From Hymenobacter rubidus (lineage in GTDB: Bacteria; Bacteroidota; Bacteroidia; Cytophagales; Hymenobacteraceae), in the NCBI RefSeq assembly GCF_016734815.1, contig NZ_JAERQF010000008.1, positions 100,800-164,799 of the forward strand: a stretch of 64,000 nt of DNA, in the 5' to 3' direction. The first letter of the stretch is position 1. Every line of letters begins with the position of its first letter. Positions 44,986 through 54,613 of the stretch are shown here, one piece after another. The notes under the pieces were generated by a model that was given only the letters and a program-made list of their open reading frames with translations, made no database searches and had not been told where the DNA came from. A program made the position numbers and the translations under genes.

Positions 44986-45561
44986 TTACCAGTTAGCGAC
45001 CGACTTGTTGAAAATATCGGTGATGATTTTATCTGTGGTGGTGCGCACGGCTGTGGGGTCGCTATTGATGGTGGCGATGTTGCGGTTGGCCGGGTAGTCG
45101 TCGAAGTTCTGAAACACTTGCTCGAAGCTCTGCTTGTCGTCTTTGGTGTTGGTGAAACGGATTTTAACCTGAATGGTGAGGCGGTTGGAACCGGCCTGGC
45201 TCACGCCATTTACCTGCTGAATGGAAGCGGGAGCAAAATCGTAGGCCACAATGTTGCCATCGAACTGCAGGTCGCCGTCGCGGGGTACAATCTTTAGATT
45301 GGTGTTGCGCTGAAAATAATCCTTCAGGTCCTCGGTGAAGCGCTGGGTAAGGAAAGCCGGCCCCTGGGGCGAGTTGTTCTGGATGGTCGCAATGGATATG
45401 GTGCGCACCGTGGGGTCAATGTTGGTGCCGGTAAATGAATAAATACCGCAACTGCTTAATAAGCTGCTAGCTATCAGCCACAAGCCGCAAGCCAGCAGGA
45501 CGCGCAATATTTGCCGGGGGCGAAAAGCTTGTCGCTGGCGGCTGGCGGCTGGCAGCTTCAT
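44986..45561 (-). CDS. lptE: LptE-family lipoprotein
   Basis: The 191-residue protein has a signal region ending in LLSSCGIYSFTG, where SSCG is the lipobox and CGIYSFTG is a strongly conserved start of Bacteroidota LptE. With LptD it inserts lipopolysaccharide into the outer membrane. FLTQRFTEDLKDYFQRNT and GDLQFDGNIVAYDF match the family. The ATG at 45561 lies one base after the sigma-54 activator stop, so they are one operon. An alternative start at 45582 would overlap that gene. Confidence 0.9.
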   Translation of the reverse strand: MKLPAASRQRQAFRPRQILRVLLACGLWLIASSLLSSCGIYSFTGTNIDPTVRTISIATIQNNSPQGPAFLTQRFTEDLKDYFQRNTNLKIVPRDGDLQFDGNIVAYDFAPASIQQVNGVSQAGSNRLTIQVKIRFTNTKDDKQSFEQVFQNFDDYPANRNIATINSDPTAVRTTTDKIITDIFNKSVANW

Positions 45562-45562
45562 T

Positions 45563-46855
45563 CTACACTTGCTCCAGGTCATACTGCTTGAGTTTGCGGT
45601 ACAAGGTGCGTTCCGAAATGCCCAAATCGTGGGCCGCGTACTTGCGCTTGTTGTTGTGTTTTTTCAACGCCTTGAGTATCATTTCACGTTCCTTCACGTC
45701 GAGCGAAAGCGTTTCCTCCTCGGTTTCGTGCGTGATGTCTTCTACCGGGGCTTCGTCTTCGTAACTGGCCACTGGCTCGCTGTTGTACGGGCCGGGGGCG
45801 GCGGGCAGGAAGTATTCGGTCCCCGGGCCGCCATCAAACGCACTGGTCGGAGCCGTATTGTTGAACAAGTGACTGTTTTGCCGCAGCAGTTCCTGAGCCT
45901 CGTGGGGGCGTTGGCCGGTGGCCAACTCCAGCACCATCTTCTTCAGGTCGGTCATGTCGCGGCGCATATCGAACAGGATTTTGTAGAGTAGGTCCCGTTC
46001 GGAATAACCAGCGGCCGAGCCATCGGGCGCGCCCGGACCCAGCAGCATGGGCAGCCGGCTGGCTTGGTCCTGTGGCAGGTAGGGGGCAAGGCGGCGGGCA
46101 TCTACGTCCCGGTCGGTTTCGAGCACCGACATCTGCTCGGCGATGTTCTTGAGCTGGCGGATGTTGCCGGGGAAGCGGAAGCGGGTGAGTACCGGTACCG
46201 CGTCGGGCGTAAGCGTGATGGGCCGGGTGCGGTAACGCTCCGCCGCATCGGAAGCAAACTTGCGGAACAACAAGTAGATATCCTCGCCGCGCTCACGTAA
46301 GGGTGGAACCGTGATGGGCACTGTGTTGAGCCGGTAGTAGAGGTCTTCGCGGAAGGTGCCGGCCTGCACGCGGTCGAGCAGGTTCACGTTGGTAGCCGCC
46401 ACCACGCGCACGTCGGTTTTCTGTACTTTCGAAGAACCCACGCGGATAAATTCGCCATTCTCCAGCACGCGCAACAGGCGGGCCTGAGTGCCGAGCGGCA
46501 TTTCGCCAATTTCATCGAGGAAAATGGTGCCGCCGTTGGTCACTTCAAAGTACCCTTTACGCGCCTCATTAGCACCTGTGAAGGAGCCTTTTTCGTGCCC
46601 AAACAGCTCAGAGTCAATAGTGCCTTCGGGAATAGCGCCGCAGTTGATGGCAATGAACTGCCCGTGCTTGCGCGGCGACAAGGCGTGAATAATCTTGGAA
46701 AACGACTCCTTGCCCGACCCGCTTTCGCCGGTGATGAGCACCGTCATATCAGTAGGCGCGACCTGCGCGGCCACCTGAATGGCGTAGTTCAGCGCCGGCG
46801 CATTGCCGATGATGCCGAACCGGAGCTTGATGGATTGGATTTCTTGCGTAGTCAA
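45563..46855 (-). CDS. Sigma-54-dependent transcriptional activator without receiver domain
   Basis: The 430-residue protein opens with the AAA+ module: Walker A GESGSGKESF, GSFTGA for sigma-54 contact (usual form GAFTGA), Walker B IFLDEIGEMP, and a sensor arginine in RVVAATN. The middle (about residues 240-375) is less conserved. The C-terminal Fis-type helix-turn-helix is ILKALKKHNNKRKYAAHDLG and SERTLYRKLKQY. It drives open-complex formation at RpoN promoters; no phosphoacceptor domain is present, so its signal is unknown. Translation starts at TTG, with the conserved TTQEIQSIKLRFGIIGN following. It precedes lptE directly. Confidence 0.93.
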   Translation of the reverse strand: MTTQEIQSIKLRFGIIGNAPALNYAIQVAAQVAPTDMTVLITGESGSGKESFSKIIHALSPRKHGQFIAINCGAIPEGTIDSELFGHEKGSFTGANEARKGYFEVTNGGTIFLDEIGEMPLGTQARLLRVLENGEFIRVGSSKVQKTDVRVVAATNVNLLDRVQAGTFREDLYYRLNTVPITVPPLRERGEDIYLLFRKFASDAAERYRTRPITLTPDAVPVLTRFRFPGNIRQLKNIAEQMSVLETDRDVDARRLAPYLPQDQASRLPMLLGPGAPDGSAAGYSERDLLYKILFDMRRDMTDLKKMVLELATGQRPHEAQELLRQNSHLFNNTAPTSAFDGGPGTEYFLPAAPGPYNSEPVASYEDEAPVEDITHETEEETLSLDVKEREMILKALKKHNNKRKYAAHDLGISERTLYRKLKQYDLEQV

Positions 46856-46877
46856 AGGGAAATCGGGTTAAATGCTG

Positions 46878-47099
46878 TTAGGCAGCTATTTGCAGACGTT
46901 CGCGCGGGGCGGGAATCTCGCGTCCCAGCTCTTGAGCGAAATCCATCCATTCCTGGATGATGACCAAAACGTTGGCGAGAGCTGCTTCCTGCGTCGCACC
47001 ATCTGCCATACAACCTGGTAGGTCAGGTACTTCCACAATAAAAGCCTGGTCTTCGGTGCTCCAGTACAGTACAACCGGATAATGATGTGGGTCGAACAT
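46878..47099 (-). CDS. hicB: HicB-type antitoxin
   Basis: The 73-residue protein is a HicB-like domain: YPVVLYWSTEDQAFIVEVPD then LPGCMADGATQEAALANV. It lacks the extra DNA-binding domain carried by longer HicB proteins. It should bind and block HicA. It follows hicA by 18 bases and precedes the sigma-54 activator by 22. Toxin-first order is normal for hicAB. Confidence 0.9.
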   Translation of the reverse strand: MFDPHHYPVVLYWSTEDQAFIVEVPDLPGCMADGATQEAALANVLVIIQEWMDFAQELGREIPAPRERLQIAA

Positions 47100-47117
47100 G
47101 GTAATTGAAGAAGGGCG

Positions 47118-47380
47118 TTAGATAGTATCCAGTTTAAGGACTGCACGGTATTTCAACAAAATAGCGCGCACTTGTTTGGCTTGATACGGTTTCACTGCAT
47201 TACCGATAGCCGGCTGAATATTGATTAAATCATCGATGCCTGCTTTGCCAAATAAATGGTGACTGCCGCGTATTCGTTTTTCGAACCCCAGGGTCTCGAG
47301 CAACAAACACAATGCACTAAAGTCCAGCGTTTGGTCGTGATGTCCCGAAAGCAGTTGCACCAGAAACTTTTGTCGCCGAC

Positions 47381-47384
<4 letters not shown>
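47118..47384 (-). CDS. hicA: HicA-type mRNA interferase toxin
   Basis: The 88-residue protein has the HicA double-stranded RNA-binding fold with the catalytic histidine in RGSHHLF. The helix before it ([14 protein letters not shown]) and [14 protein letters not shown] after it fit the family. The 10-20 extra N-terminal residues ([20 protein letters not shown]) are as in longer variants. It cleaves mRNA to stop growth. Its ATG overlaps the miaB stop (ATGA), so its translation is coupled to a housekeeping gene. Confidence 0.88.
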
Positions 47385-48817
<1,433 letters not shown>

Positions 48818-48842
48818 ATTCTAAACGCGTTTCGGCGGAGGA

Positions 48843-48850
48843 CAAAGATA
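48843..48850 (-). promoter_or_regulatory. -7 box (TATCTTTG) of miaB operon
   Basis: Perfect TAnnTTTG match on the minus strand, 25 bases before the miaB ATG. It probably drives the miaB-hicA-hicB-activator-lptE row. Confidence 0.6.
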
Positions 48851-48971
48851 CGCCGCTGAGAGATAAAATGACAGAATGGCAGAATATTGTAGAGGCGGTT
48901 CCTGCCCCCGCCCGTCGTTGAATAGAACCCGAATCAAATGTTCAATGGCGGGCGGGGACAGGCCCCGCACC

Positions 48972-50276
48972 CTACTTGATACTGGTACCCAATACTTCCA
49001 GCAACGCTTTGGCTTTCAGCAAACATTCCTCGTATTCCCGCTCTGGGTCAGAGTCGTAGGTGATGGCGGAGCCGACCTGGAAGCTTAGATAGCCGGTGTC
49101 TTGGCGGTATTGGAGGGAACGGATGACGACGTTGAAATCAAAGTTTCCATCGGCTCTCACGTAGCCGATACTGCCGCTGTAGAGGCCGCGCCGGCTGCTT
49201 TCGTAATGCTCGATGAGCTGCATGGCGCGGATTTTCGGCGCGCCGGTCATGGAACCCATGGGGAAAGTAGCGCGGAGGATGTCGGCCAGGTGGGTGCCGG
49301 GGCGCAACTCGGCGGTCACGGTCGAAATCATCTGCCAGAGGTGGCGGAAGGGGTAGAGGCCGAATAGCTCGGGCACGCGCACAGTGCCGGTTTGGGCCAC
49401 GCGGGCGAGGTCGTTGCGCACGAGGTCCACAATCATGAGGTTTTCGGCGCGTTCCTTTTCGTCGTGCAACAGAGTTTGGCGCTGCTGCTCGTCTTTCGTT
49501 GGTGTAAGGCCACGCCGGATGGTGCCCTTGATGGGCTGGGATATCACCTGGCCATTTTGGTGCGACAAAAACCGCTCGGGCGAGGCACAGAGCAGGAAAT
49601 GGTCATGCCAGCGCACAAAGCCCGCAAATGGCGCGGGCGAAGCTTCCATCAACTGCCAAAAAACCGCCGTCGGTGGCAACCCAACGTTCTCGGCGTAGAA
49701 TTCCTGGCACAGATTCAACTCATATACCTCCCCATTGAGAATGTCCTCGCGGATGGCTTCTACTGCTCGCAGATAATCAGCTTTGGCCAGGCGTGGGCGG
49801 AGCCGAGGAACCTGCAAAGTGGGTGGTTCCAGCACCGACTGGGCCATGATATGGGACAGCACGTCCGCCGACCGGCCGTGAATTTCCACAGAGTCAGTTC
49901 GCCAGAGCAGCCAGGTTTCCGGAGCGAATAAATGCAGTTCGGGCCATCCAAAACCGCTAAAGTTTTCGCTGCTCAGGCTTTCAATCGCATTTTTGGTGTC
50001 GTAGGTAATGAACCCCACGCGCAACATGTCAAAAGGAGCCGTGGCAGCACCCAAGGCTGCGAGCGAATCGATGGCGGCTGGTGCAGCGGCAGCCACTGCC
50101 AGCAGACGCTCGAATGGGCCAGTGGGGTATTCCTGGCCGTTTGGTTCAAAATACGTGCAGTGCTCGAACTGCGCGCCCCATTGCAAGGCCCGCTTGCGAA
50201 AGTCGGCCGGCAGCCCGGCTAGCGGCAGGATTACGGGAGAAGTTTCAGCAGGAGATGCAGTCACCGAATCAATCAA
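48972..50276 (-). CDS. pabB: Aminodeoxychorismate/anthranilate synthase component I
   Basis: The protein (about 434 residues) has the chorismate-binding enzyme signatures: GEVYELNLCQEFYAE, PIKGTIRRG, MIVDLVRNDLARV, FPMGSMTGAPKIRAMQLIEH and YEECLLKAKAL. It replaces the hydroxyl of chorismate with an amino group for folate (PabB) or tryptophan (TrpE) precursor synthesis. The short length and absence of a trp cluster favour PabB. No ATG is available at the beginning. TTG 50276 or GTG 50264 are the possible starts, and the stretch beyond 50314 overlaps the TPR gene in another frame. Its glutaminase partner is not adjacent. Confidence 0.88.
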   Translation of the reverse strand: MIDSVTASPAETSPVILPLAGLPADFRKRALQWGAQFEHCTYFEPNGQEYPTGPFERLLAVAAAAPAAIDSLAALGAATAPFDMLRVGFITYDTKNAIESLSSENFSGFGWPELHLFAPETWLLWRTDSVEIHGRSADVLSHIMAQSVLEPPTLQVPRLRPRLAKADYLRAVEAIREDILNGEVYELNLCQEFYAENVGLPPTAVFWQLMEASPAPFAGFVRWHDHFLLCASPERFLSHQNGQVISQPIKGTIRRGLTPTKDEQQRQTLLHDEKERAENLMIVDLVRNDLARVAQTGTVRVPELFGLYPFRHLWQMISTVTAELRPGTHLADILRATFPMGSMTGAPKIRAMQLIEHYESSRRGLYSGSIGYVRADGNFDFNVVIRSLQYRQDTGYLSFQVGSAITYDSDPEREYEECLLKAKALLEVLGTSIK

Positions 50277-50313
50277 AAAAGCCAATGGGAATCCAAAGCC
50301 GTAACCAATAGCC

Positions 50314-51897
50314 TCACCGAAGTTCCCGAAGCGCCAGCGCCGCCTTGGCATCGGTGCTGTTCTTATACTCGTGCCAGGGGTAGTGCAGGGCCTTCTCAAA
50401 ATAAAACCGGGCCTGGGCTTTTTTGCCGGCTTCCTGAGCCATGTAGCCCTGTTGCAACGCCGCCTGCGGCGCAAAATAGTAGGGGGCTTTGGGGCCAGCT
50501 ACAGTTTGGGTGCGCTCGAAATAGAACCAGGCAGAGTCTAGCCGGCCCAGCCCTTGGAAGGCCCGGGCGCGGCGGTAAGGTTCCTCAATCCGGTCGCGCC
50601 ACAGCGTGGTAGACGTAACCCGAAAAGTGCGGAGTGTGTTCAGGGCCTGCTGGTTATAGCCGCCGTCGGTCTGCAGGCGGGCGCGGGTCAGAATGGGGTT
50701 GAGGGCCACGGCTTCGTGGTAGTAGTGCTGGGCATAGTTGTCCTCTTCCACATCGGCCGGACCGGGCTGATTGATTTGCTCGCGGTAACGGGCCACGGAG
50801 GCGGCCGGCTGCCCGCCCAGCCACGCCGCCAAGTACAGCTTGAAGGCCGCATCCTTGCGGTAGTGCGCTCCCCGAAACTCGCGCAGAAACGTCAGGTTTT
50901 CGCGCTCCGAGGCGGCGTATTCGCTCTTGTAGAGCAGCAGGTCGGCGGCCATGTGGTGCAGGTAGGCCACGGGCAGGTAATCGGGGCCGGTAGGGCGGGC
51001 CCGAAAGGCTGCCAGGGCCGCTTCGCCGTGATGCTGGCGTTTGTTGACGGTGATTAAGAGGTAGGAAAACAACAGGTTATCGGGTTGCTGAGCTTGCAGG
51101 TGCTCCGCCAGCCGCAGGGCTTCTTCGGTTTTTTTGTAGTAGCCTTCCCGAATCATGGCCAGGTAAATCTGGCTTTCAATTTGGAAATCGTTGGGCTGAT
51201 TAGCCGCCAGCGTCAGGTTTTGCAGGCCCGTGTCCACGTTGGCCGTCAGGCCCAGCAACGTCAGCAGCCAATGGTAGCCTTCCGGCAAAGAGCCAATGGC
51301 AAACTGGCAAAGGCCGAGCGTTTTGCGGGCGGGCACAAAGGCCGGATAGTGTCTGGCCACGTCCTGCATCTGGCGGTAGCCGCTGCGCAGGTGGTAGCCG
51401 CCCACCACCAAGTGCTTAAACAGCAATTGGCTAAGGCCCAGGTGCAAGGTGATTTCGGCGCGGGCATAGTCGCGCAGGGCACTGGCAGGCGCCTTGTCCA
51501 GGGCCGTGAGCCGTGTCTCCTGGGCCGTGGTTAAGGCCTCATACCGGCTGGCATCCTGAGTGATTAAGAGCTCGGCAAAGTCGGCGCAATTGGCCACCAG
51601 CAGGGGCGAGGGAGATGTTGGCGTCTTGGCTAATTCCGGCCGCAACAGTTCGCGGGCGGGCCCCAGCCGCAGTTTCAGCACATCGGCATAGGCGCGGCGG
51701 CTGGTGGCGGTGAGCTGGCTGGCTGCGGCAGAATTCAGGGGTTGAGCTTCCGGCTCAACGGCCTGAGCCGGCCCGGCAAAACCCGAAAACAGCAGCACGC
51801 TACCGGCCGCGCCCAGCATTGCTACGCCGCACCGGGCCACTCGGCCCGCCCGGTTTCGGACCCATGCACGCAGGAAAATACCAGCCGGAAATGCCAT
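50314..51897 (-). CDS. Exported tetratricopeptide protein, hypothetical
   Basis: From ATG 51897 the 527-residue protein begins with an Arg-rich segment and a hydrophobic stretch (GVAMLGAAGSVLLFSGFAG then PAQAVEPEA), a signal peptide ending near AQA. The rest is a chain of helical repeats resembling TPRs (RAYADVLKLRLGPARELL, YKKTEEALRLAEHLQAQQP, AQARFYFEKALHYPWHEY). The family is not named by me; similar proteins in Bacteroidota are annotated only as TPR-containing. It ends 37 bases before the possible TTG start of pabB on the same strand. Confidence 0.75.
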   Translation of the reverse strand: MAFPAGIFLRAWVRNRAGRVARCGVAMLGAAGSVLLFSGFAGPAQAVEPEAQPLNSAAASQLTATSRRAYADVLKLRLGPARELLRPELAKTPTSPSPLLVANCADFAELLITQDASRYEALTTAQETRLTALDKAPASALRDYARAEITLHLGLSQLLFKHLVVGGYHLRSGYRQMQDVARHYPAFVPARKTLGLCQFAIGSLPEGYHWLLTLLGLTANVDTGLQNLTLAANQPNDFQIESQIYLAMIREGYYKKTEEALRLAEHLQAQQPDNLLFSYLLITVNKRQHHGEAALAAFRARPTGPDYLPVAYLHHMAADLLLYKSEYAASERENLTFLREFRGAHYRKDAAFKLYLAAWLGGQPAASVARYREQINQPGPADVEEDNYAQHYYHEAVALNPILTRARLQTDGGYNQQALNTLRTFRVTSTTLWRDRIEEPYRRARAFQGLGRLDSAWFYFERTQTVAGPKAPYYFAPQAALQQGYMAQEAGKKAQARFYFEKALHYPWHEYKNSTDAKAALALRELR

Positions 51898-51908
51898 TGC
51901 TTGCTTAA

Positions 51909-51939
51909 CAAAAAAGGAACGGCACGGGGCCGTTCCTTT
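51909..51939 (-). terminator. Intrinsic terminator after zinc-ribbon gene
   Basis: AAAGGAACGGC and GCCGTTCCTTT arms enclose a 5-base loop. On the minus strand it ends the Nif3/zinc-ribbon transcript. It lies just upstream of the TPR gene start. Confidence 0.8.
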
Positions 51940-51970
51940 CAATAATCTCATTCACTAAAGGGGCGCAAGC

Positions 51971-52732
51971 TTATACCGCGCGGGCTTCCACGTCGGCCAG
52001 AATGCGACCGCAGTGCTCGCACACAATAATTTTCTTGTGCGAGATGATGTCGGCCTGGCGTTGCGGGGGCACCGTGTTGAAGCAGCCACCGCAGGCGTCG
52101 CGGCGCACCAGCACCACGGCCAGGCCGTTGCGCACGTTGCCCCGGATGCGGGTGTAGGCCGTCAGCAGGCGCTCTTCCACGGGCTTGGTGGCCTCTTCGC
52201 GCTGGGCCATAATGCCGCGCTCTTCCTCCTCGTTTTCCGAAACGATGGTATCCAACTCGCTTTTCTTGGTTTCGAGGTCCTTGCGGCGCTCGTCCAGTTT
52301 CGACTTAGTGCCGCTGATTTCAGCGTTTTTCACGTCAATCTGGTACTGCGACTCCTTGATTTTCTTGTCGGCAATCTGAATTTCCAGGCGCTGGAGCTCA
52401 ATTTCCTTGGCAATGGCTTCGAACTCGCGGTTGTTGCGCACGTTCTGCTGCTGCTCGTCGTACTTTTTGATGAGCGTCTCGGCGTCCTTGCTGGCTTGCT
52501 TGCGGCTCTTGATGAAGTCGTTGAGGGCCTGAATTTCTTCGTCGAATTTCTTGACGCGCACTTCGTAACCGGCAATTTCGTCTTCCAGGTCGCTCACTTC
52601 CTCGGGCAAATCGCCCCGCACGCGCCGGATTTCATCGAGCTGCGAGTCGAGGTGCTGCAACGTGAGCAGGGCTTCGAGCTTAGCGGCTACGGGAACGTCG
52701 GCGGGGGCCACGGCGGCACTATTAGCAGTCAT
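51971..52732 (-). CDS. C4-type zinc ribbon coiled-coil protein
   Basis: The 253-residue protein has a long coiled coil (residues ~25-180; QQNVRNNREFEAIAKEIELQ, IMAQREEATKPVEERLL). A C4 zinc ribbon follows (DACGGCFNTVPPQ and VCEHCGRIL, four cysteines) that matches PF02591. This family occurs across bacteria; a link to ribosome or RNA metabolism has been suggested but is not established here. Its ATG overlaps the stop of the Nif3 gene by 11 bases. A promoter box at 52772-52779 lies inside the Nif3 3' end, so it can be transcribed with or without it. Confidence 0.9.
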   Translation of the reverse strand: MTANSAAVAPADVPVAAKLEALLTLQHLDSQLDEIRRVRGDLPEEVSDLEDEIAGYEVRVKKFDEEIQALNDFIKSRKQASKDAETLIKKYDEQQQNVRNNREFEAIAKEIELQRLEIQIADKKIKESQYQIDVKNAEISGTKSKLDERRKDLETKKSELDTIVSENEEEERGIMAQREEATKPVEERLLTAYTRIRGNVRNGLAVVLVRRDACGGCFNTVPPQRQADIISHKKIIVCEHCGRILADVEARAV

Positions 52733-53843
52733 ACTGAACGGGGTTCGTAGGGGTTTCGGCGATTAAGACCGCAAAAGTACGCGAAAATCCGGCCGTTAGC
52801 AAATCTCTGAACACTTCGCCGGTGAACTGCTCGCTCTCGAAATGGCCCACGTCGCAGAGCATCAGCCGGCCCTCGGCCCCAAAAAACTCGTGGTATTTCA
52901 CGTCGCCGGTCACGTAGGCATCGGCCCCGGCGGCCCGGGCCGCACCAATGAGAAATGCCCCCGCGCCGCCACAAATGGCCACCGTTTTGATAGGTTTCTC
53001 AAAGGCCGTGTGGCGCACCACCGGCACCAGCAGTTGCGCTTTTAGCAATTGCCGAAACGCGGCGGGCTCCATCGCCTCGGGCAGTTCGCCCACCAAGCCG
53101 GCCCCTATTTCCTGGTGCACGTTTTCCAGCTTAATCAGCTCATAGGCCACTTCCTCGTACGGGTGCGCGGCCTGCAACGCCCGCAACACGGCCGTCTGTC
53201 GGTGCAGCGGCAGCAGCACTTCGAGGCGCAATTCGGGCACGGTTTCGGGCTGGTGTTGGGCGCCAATGGCCGGCCGGGCACTTGCGCCGGGCGTGAACGT
53301 GCCGGTGCCCTCGGTGCGGAAACTACATTCAGCATACTGGCCCACCTGGCCGGCCCCAGCGGCGTAGAGGGCCGCCAGCACACGGCCGGCTACGTCGGTC
53401 TGCTGGTCCTCGGGGCGGTTGGGGACGTAGGTGATGAGGCGGGCCAGCGTGCCGCTTTGCGGGGCCAGCACGCGGGTGCGGGTCAGGCCCAGCTTTTCGG
53501 CCAGCTTGTCGTTTACGCCGCCACGCACGTTGTCGAGGTTGGTGTGTGCGGCGTAAATGGCCACGTCATTTTTGAGCGCGGCCATGATGGTTTGCTCCAC
53601 TTCATTGGCCCCGGTGAGGCGCTTGATGGGCCGGAAAATGACCGGATGATGGGCCACCACTACGTTGCAGCCGCGCCGAATGGCTTCGGCTACCACGGCG
53701 GGCGTGCAGTCTAGGGTAATCAGCACGCCGGTTATTTCGGCTTGCGGGTCGCCGCATTGCAGGCCGGCGTTGTCGTAGCTTTCCTGATAGGCGAGGGGCG
53801 CGGCGGCTTCCAGCAGGCGGGCCAGGTCTTGAACGGTAGGCAA
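52722..53843 (-). CDS. Nif3-like dinuclear metal protein
   Basis: The 373-residue protein matches the Nif3/YbgI family. VAHHPVIFRPIKRLTG and YAAHTNLDNVRGGVN give N-terminal metal ligands, a middle insert (about 120-235) carries the YqfO-type extra domain (LRLEVLLPLHRQTAVLRALQ), and DAYVTGDVKYHEFF with DVGHFESEQF gives the C-terminal ligands. Sometimes called GTP cyclohydrolase type 2, but the true substrate is unclear. Translation begins at TTG 53843. It precedes the zinc-ribbon gene, a pairing common in Bacteroidota. Confidence 0.92.
   Translation of the reverse strand: MPTVQDLARLLEAAAPLAYQESYDNAGLQCGDPQAEITGVLITLDCTPAVVAEAIRRGCNVVVAHHPVIFRPIKRLTGANEVEQTIMAALKNDVAIYAAHTNLDNVRGGVNDKLAEKLGLTRTRVLAPQSGTLARLITYVPNRPEDQQTDVAGRVLAALYAAGAGQVGQYAECSFRTEGTGTFTPGASARPAIGAQHQPETVPELRLEVLLPLHRQTAVLRALQAAHPYEEVAYELIKLENVHQEIGAGLVGELPEAMEPAAFRQLLKAQLLVPVVRHTAFEKPIKTVAICGGAGAFLIGAARAAGADAYVTGDVKYHEFFGAEGRLMLCDVGHFESEQFTGEVFRDLLTAGFSRTFAVLIAETPTNPVQYDC
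52772..52779 (-). promoter_or_regulatory. -7 box (TACTTTTG) inside the Nif3 gene
   Basis: Perfect TAnnTTTG match on the minus strand, 39 bases before the zinc-ribbon gene ATG, within the last codons of the Nif3 gene. Confidence 0.5.
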
Positions 53844-53868
53844 TTTTCGGGGAGTGTTGAGTTTTAAA

Positions 53869-54558
53869 TTACGAATTGAGTAGAAGTCGGCCCAGCGTTG
53901 CTACATATTGCGCCACGTTGGCTTCCGTGTTGCGGCTTTTGTATTGCATGAGGTAGCGCGGGTGGTCGAGCACAAGAATTTCATCAAACAGGTTCAGCTC
54001 CACATTCAGCCGTTTGAAGAATTCGCCGTTGCGCTTGCCCAGGCTGACGGCCACATCCCGGCGCAAACCTAGCTCCTGCACCTGCAGCCGCAACGAGAGC
54101 TGAATAGCAGGCCACAGCGCTTTGATGAGGGCTGGCGAGTCGTAGTAATTGTAATTTAAGCCATTTTTCAGCAGCACCAGCGGATACAGCGAGCCCACAT
54201 AGAAGTGCTGATAAAAGGCGGCTGGTCCGCCCATTTCCGTGATGACTTTATACACAAACTGGGTGGAGGTTTCGGGACGCTGCCGGGGCAAATTGTGCGC
54301 AATGCCGCAGATGTCAGCCAGCGCGCTGGGGTCGGTGAAGGCCACGCCGGTGCGGCCCATGCCCAGGCGGCCGGGGTTGATGCCCAGTACTGCCACGCGG
54401 GGCGGGGCGTCGGGGTAGTAGCGGTGGGCAAAGCGGCTGAGCAGGTCAAACACCTCCGGCTCGCGGAAGGGGCTGCGGGCCTCCACACCGGCGGGCAGCG
54501 CCGTGGGCAGCGGAAAAGTGGTGAGAAAATGCAGCAGGCGGTCGGCGAAAGTCGGCAT
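53869..54558 (-). CDS. Uracil-DNA glycosylase-fold protein (SMUG2/DUF4918 type)
   Basis: The 229-residue protein has VAVLGINPGRLGMGRTGVAF, the catalytic-site loop of the SMUG-like UDG superfamily, and VLDHPRYLMQYKSR near the C-terminus, where the histidine-proline loop contacts DNA. NYYDSPALIKALWP adds to the match. It probably removes uracil or damaged pyrimidines from DNA. The ATG is five bases from a TACTTTTG box at 54563-54570, implying a leader of almost no length. It diverges from lpxK. Confidence 0.85.
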   Translation of the reverse strand: MPTFADRLLHFLTTFPLPTALPAGVEARSPFREPEVFDLLSRFAHRYYPDAPPRVAVLGINPGRLGMGRTGVAFTDPSALADICGIAHNLPRQRPETSTQFVYKVITEMGGPAAFYQHFYVGSLYPLVLLKNGLNYNYYDSPALIKALWPAIQLSLRLQVQELGLRRDVAVSLGKRNGEFFKRLNVELNLFDEILVLDHPRYLMQYKSRNTEANVAQYVATLGRLLLNS

Positions 54559-54562
54559 TGGT

Positions 54563-54570
54563 CAAAAGTA
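54563..54570 (-). promoter_or_regulatory. -7 box (TACTTTTG) of the glycosylase gene
   Basis: Perfect consensus match five bases before the ATG at 54558, so the transcript should be leaderless or nearly so. Confidence 0.55.
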
Positions 54571-54597
54571 CGCGTCCGGCTCCGGCCAATCCGGACG

Positions 54598-54605
54598 TAG
54601 TTTTG
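54598..54605 (+). promoter_or_regulatory. -7 box (TAGTTTTG) of lpxK
   Basis: Perfect consensus match eight bases before the ATG of lpxK at 54614. It faces away from the minus-strand box at 54563-54570. Confidence 0.55.
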
Positions 54606-54613
54606 GGGCACGT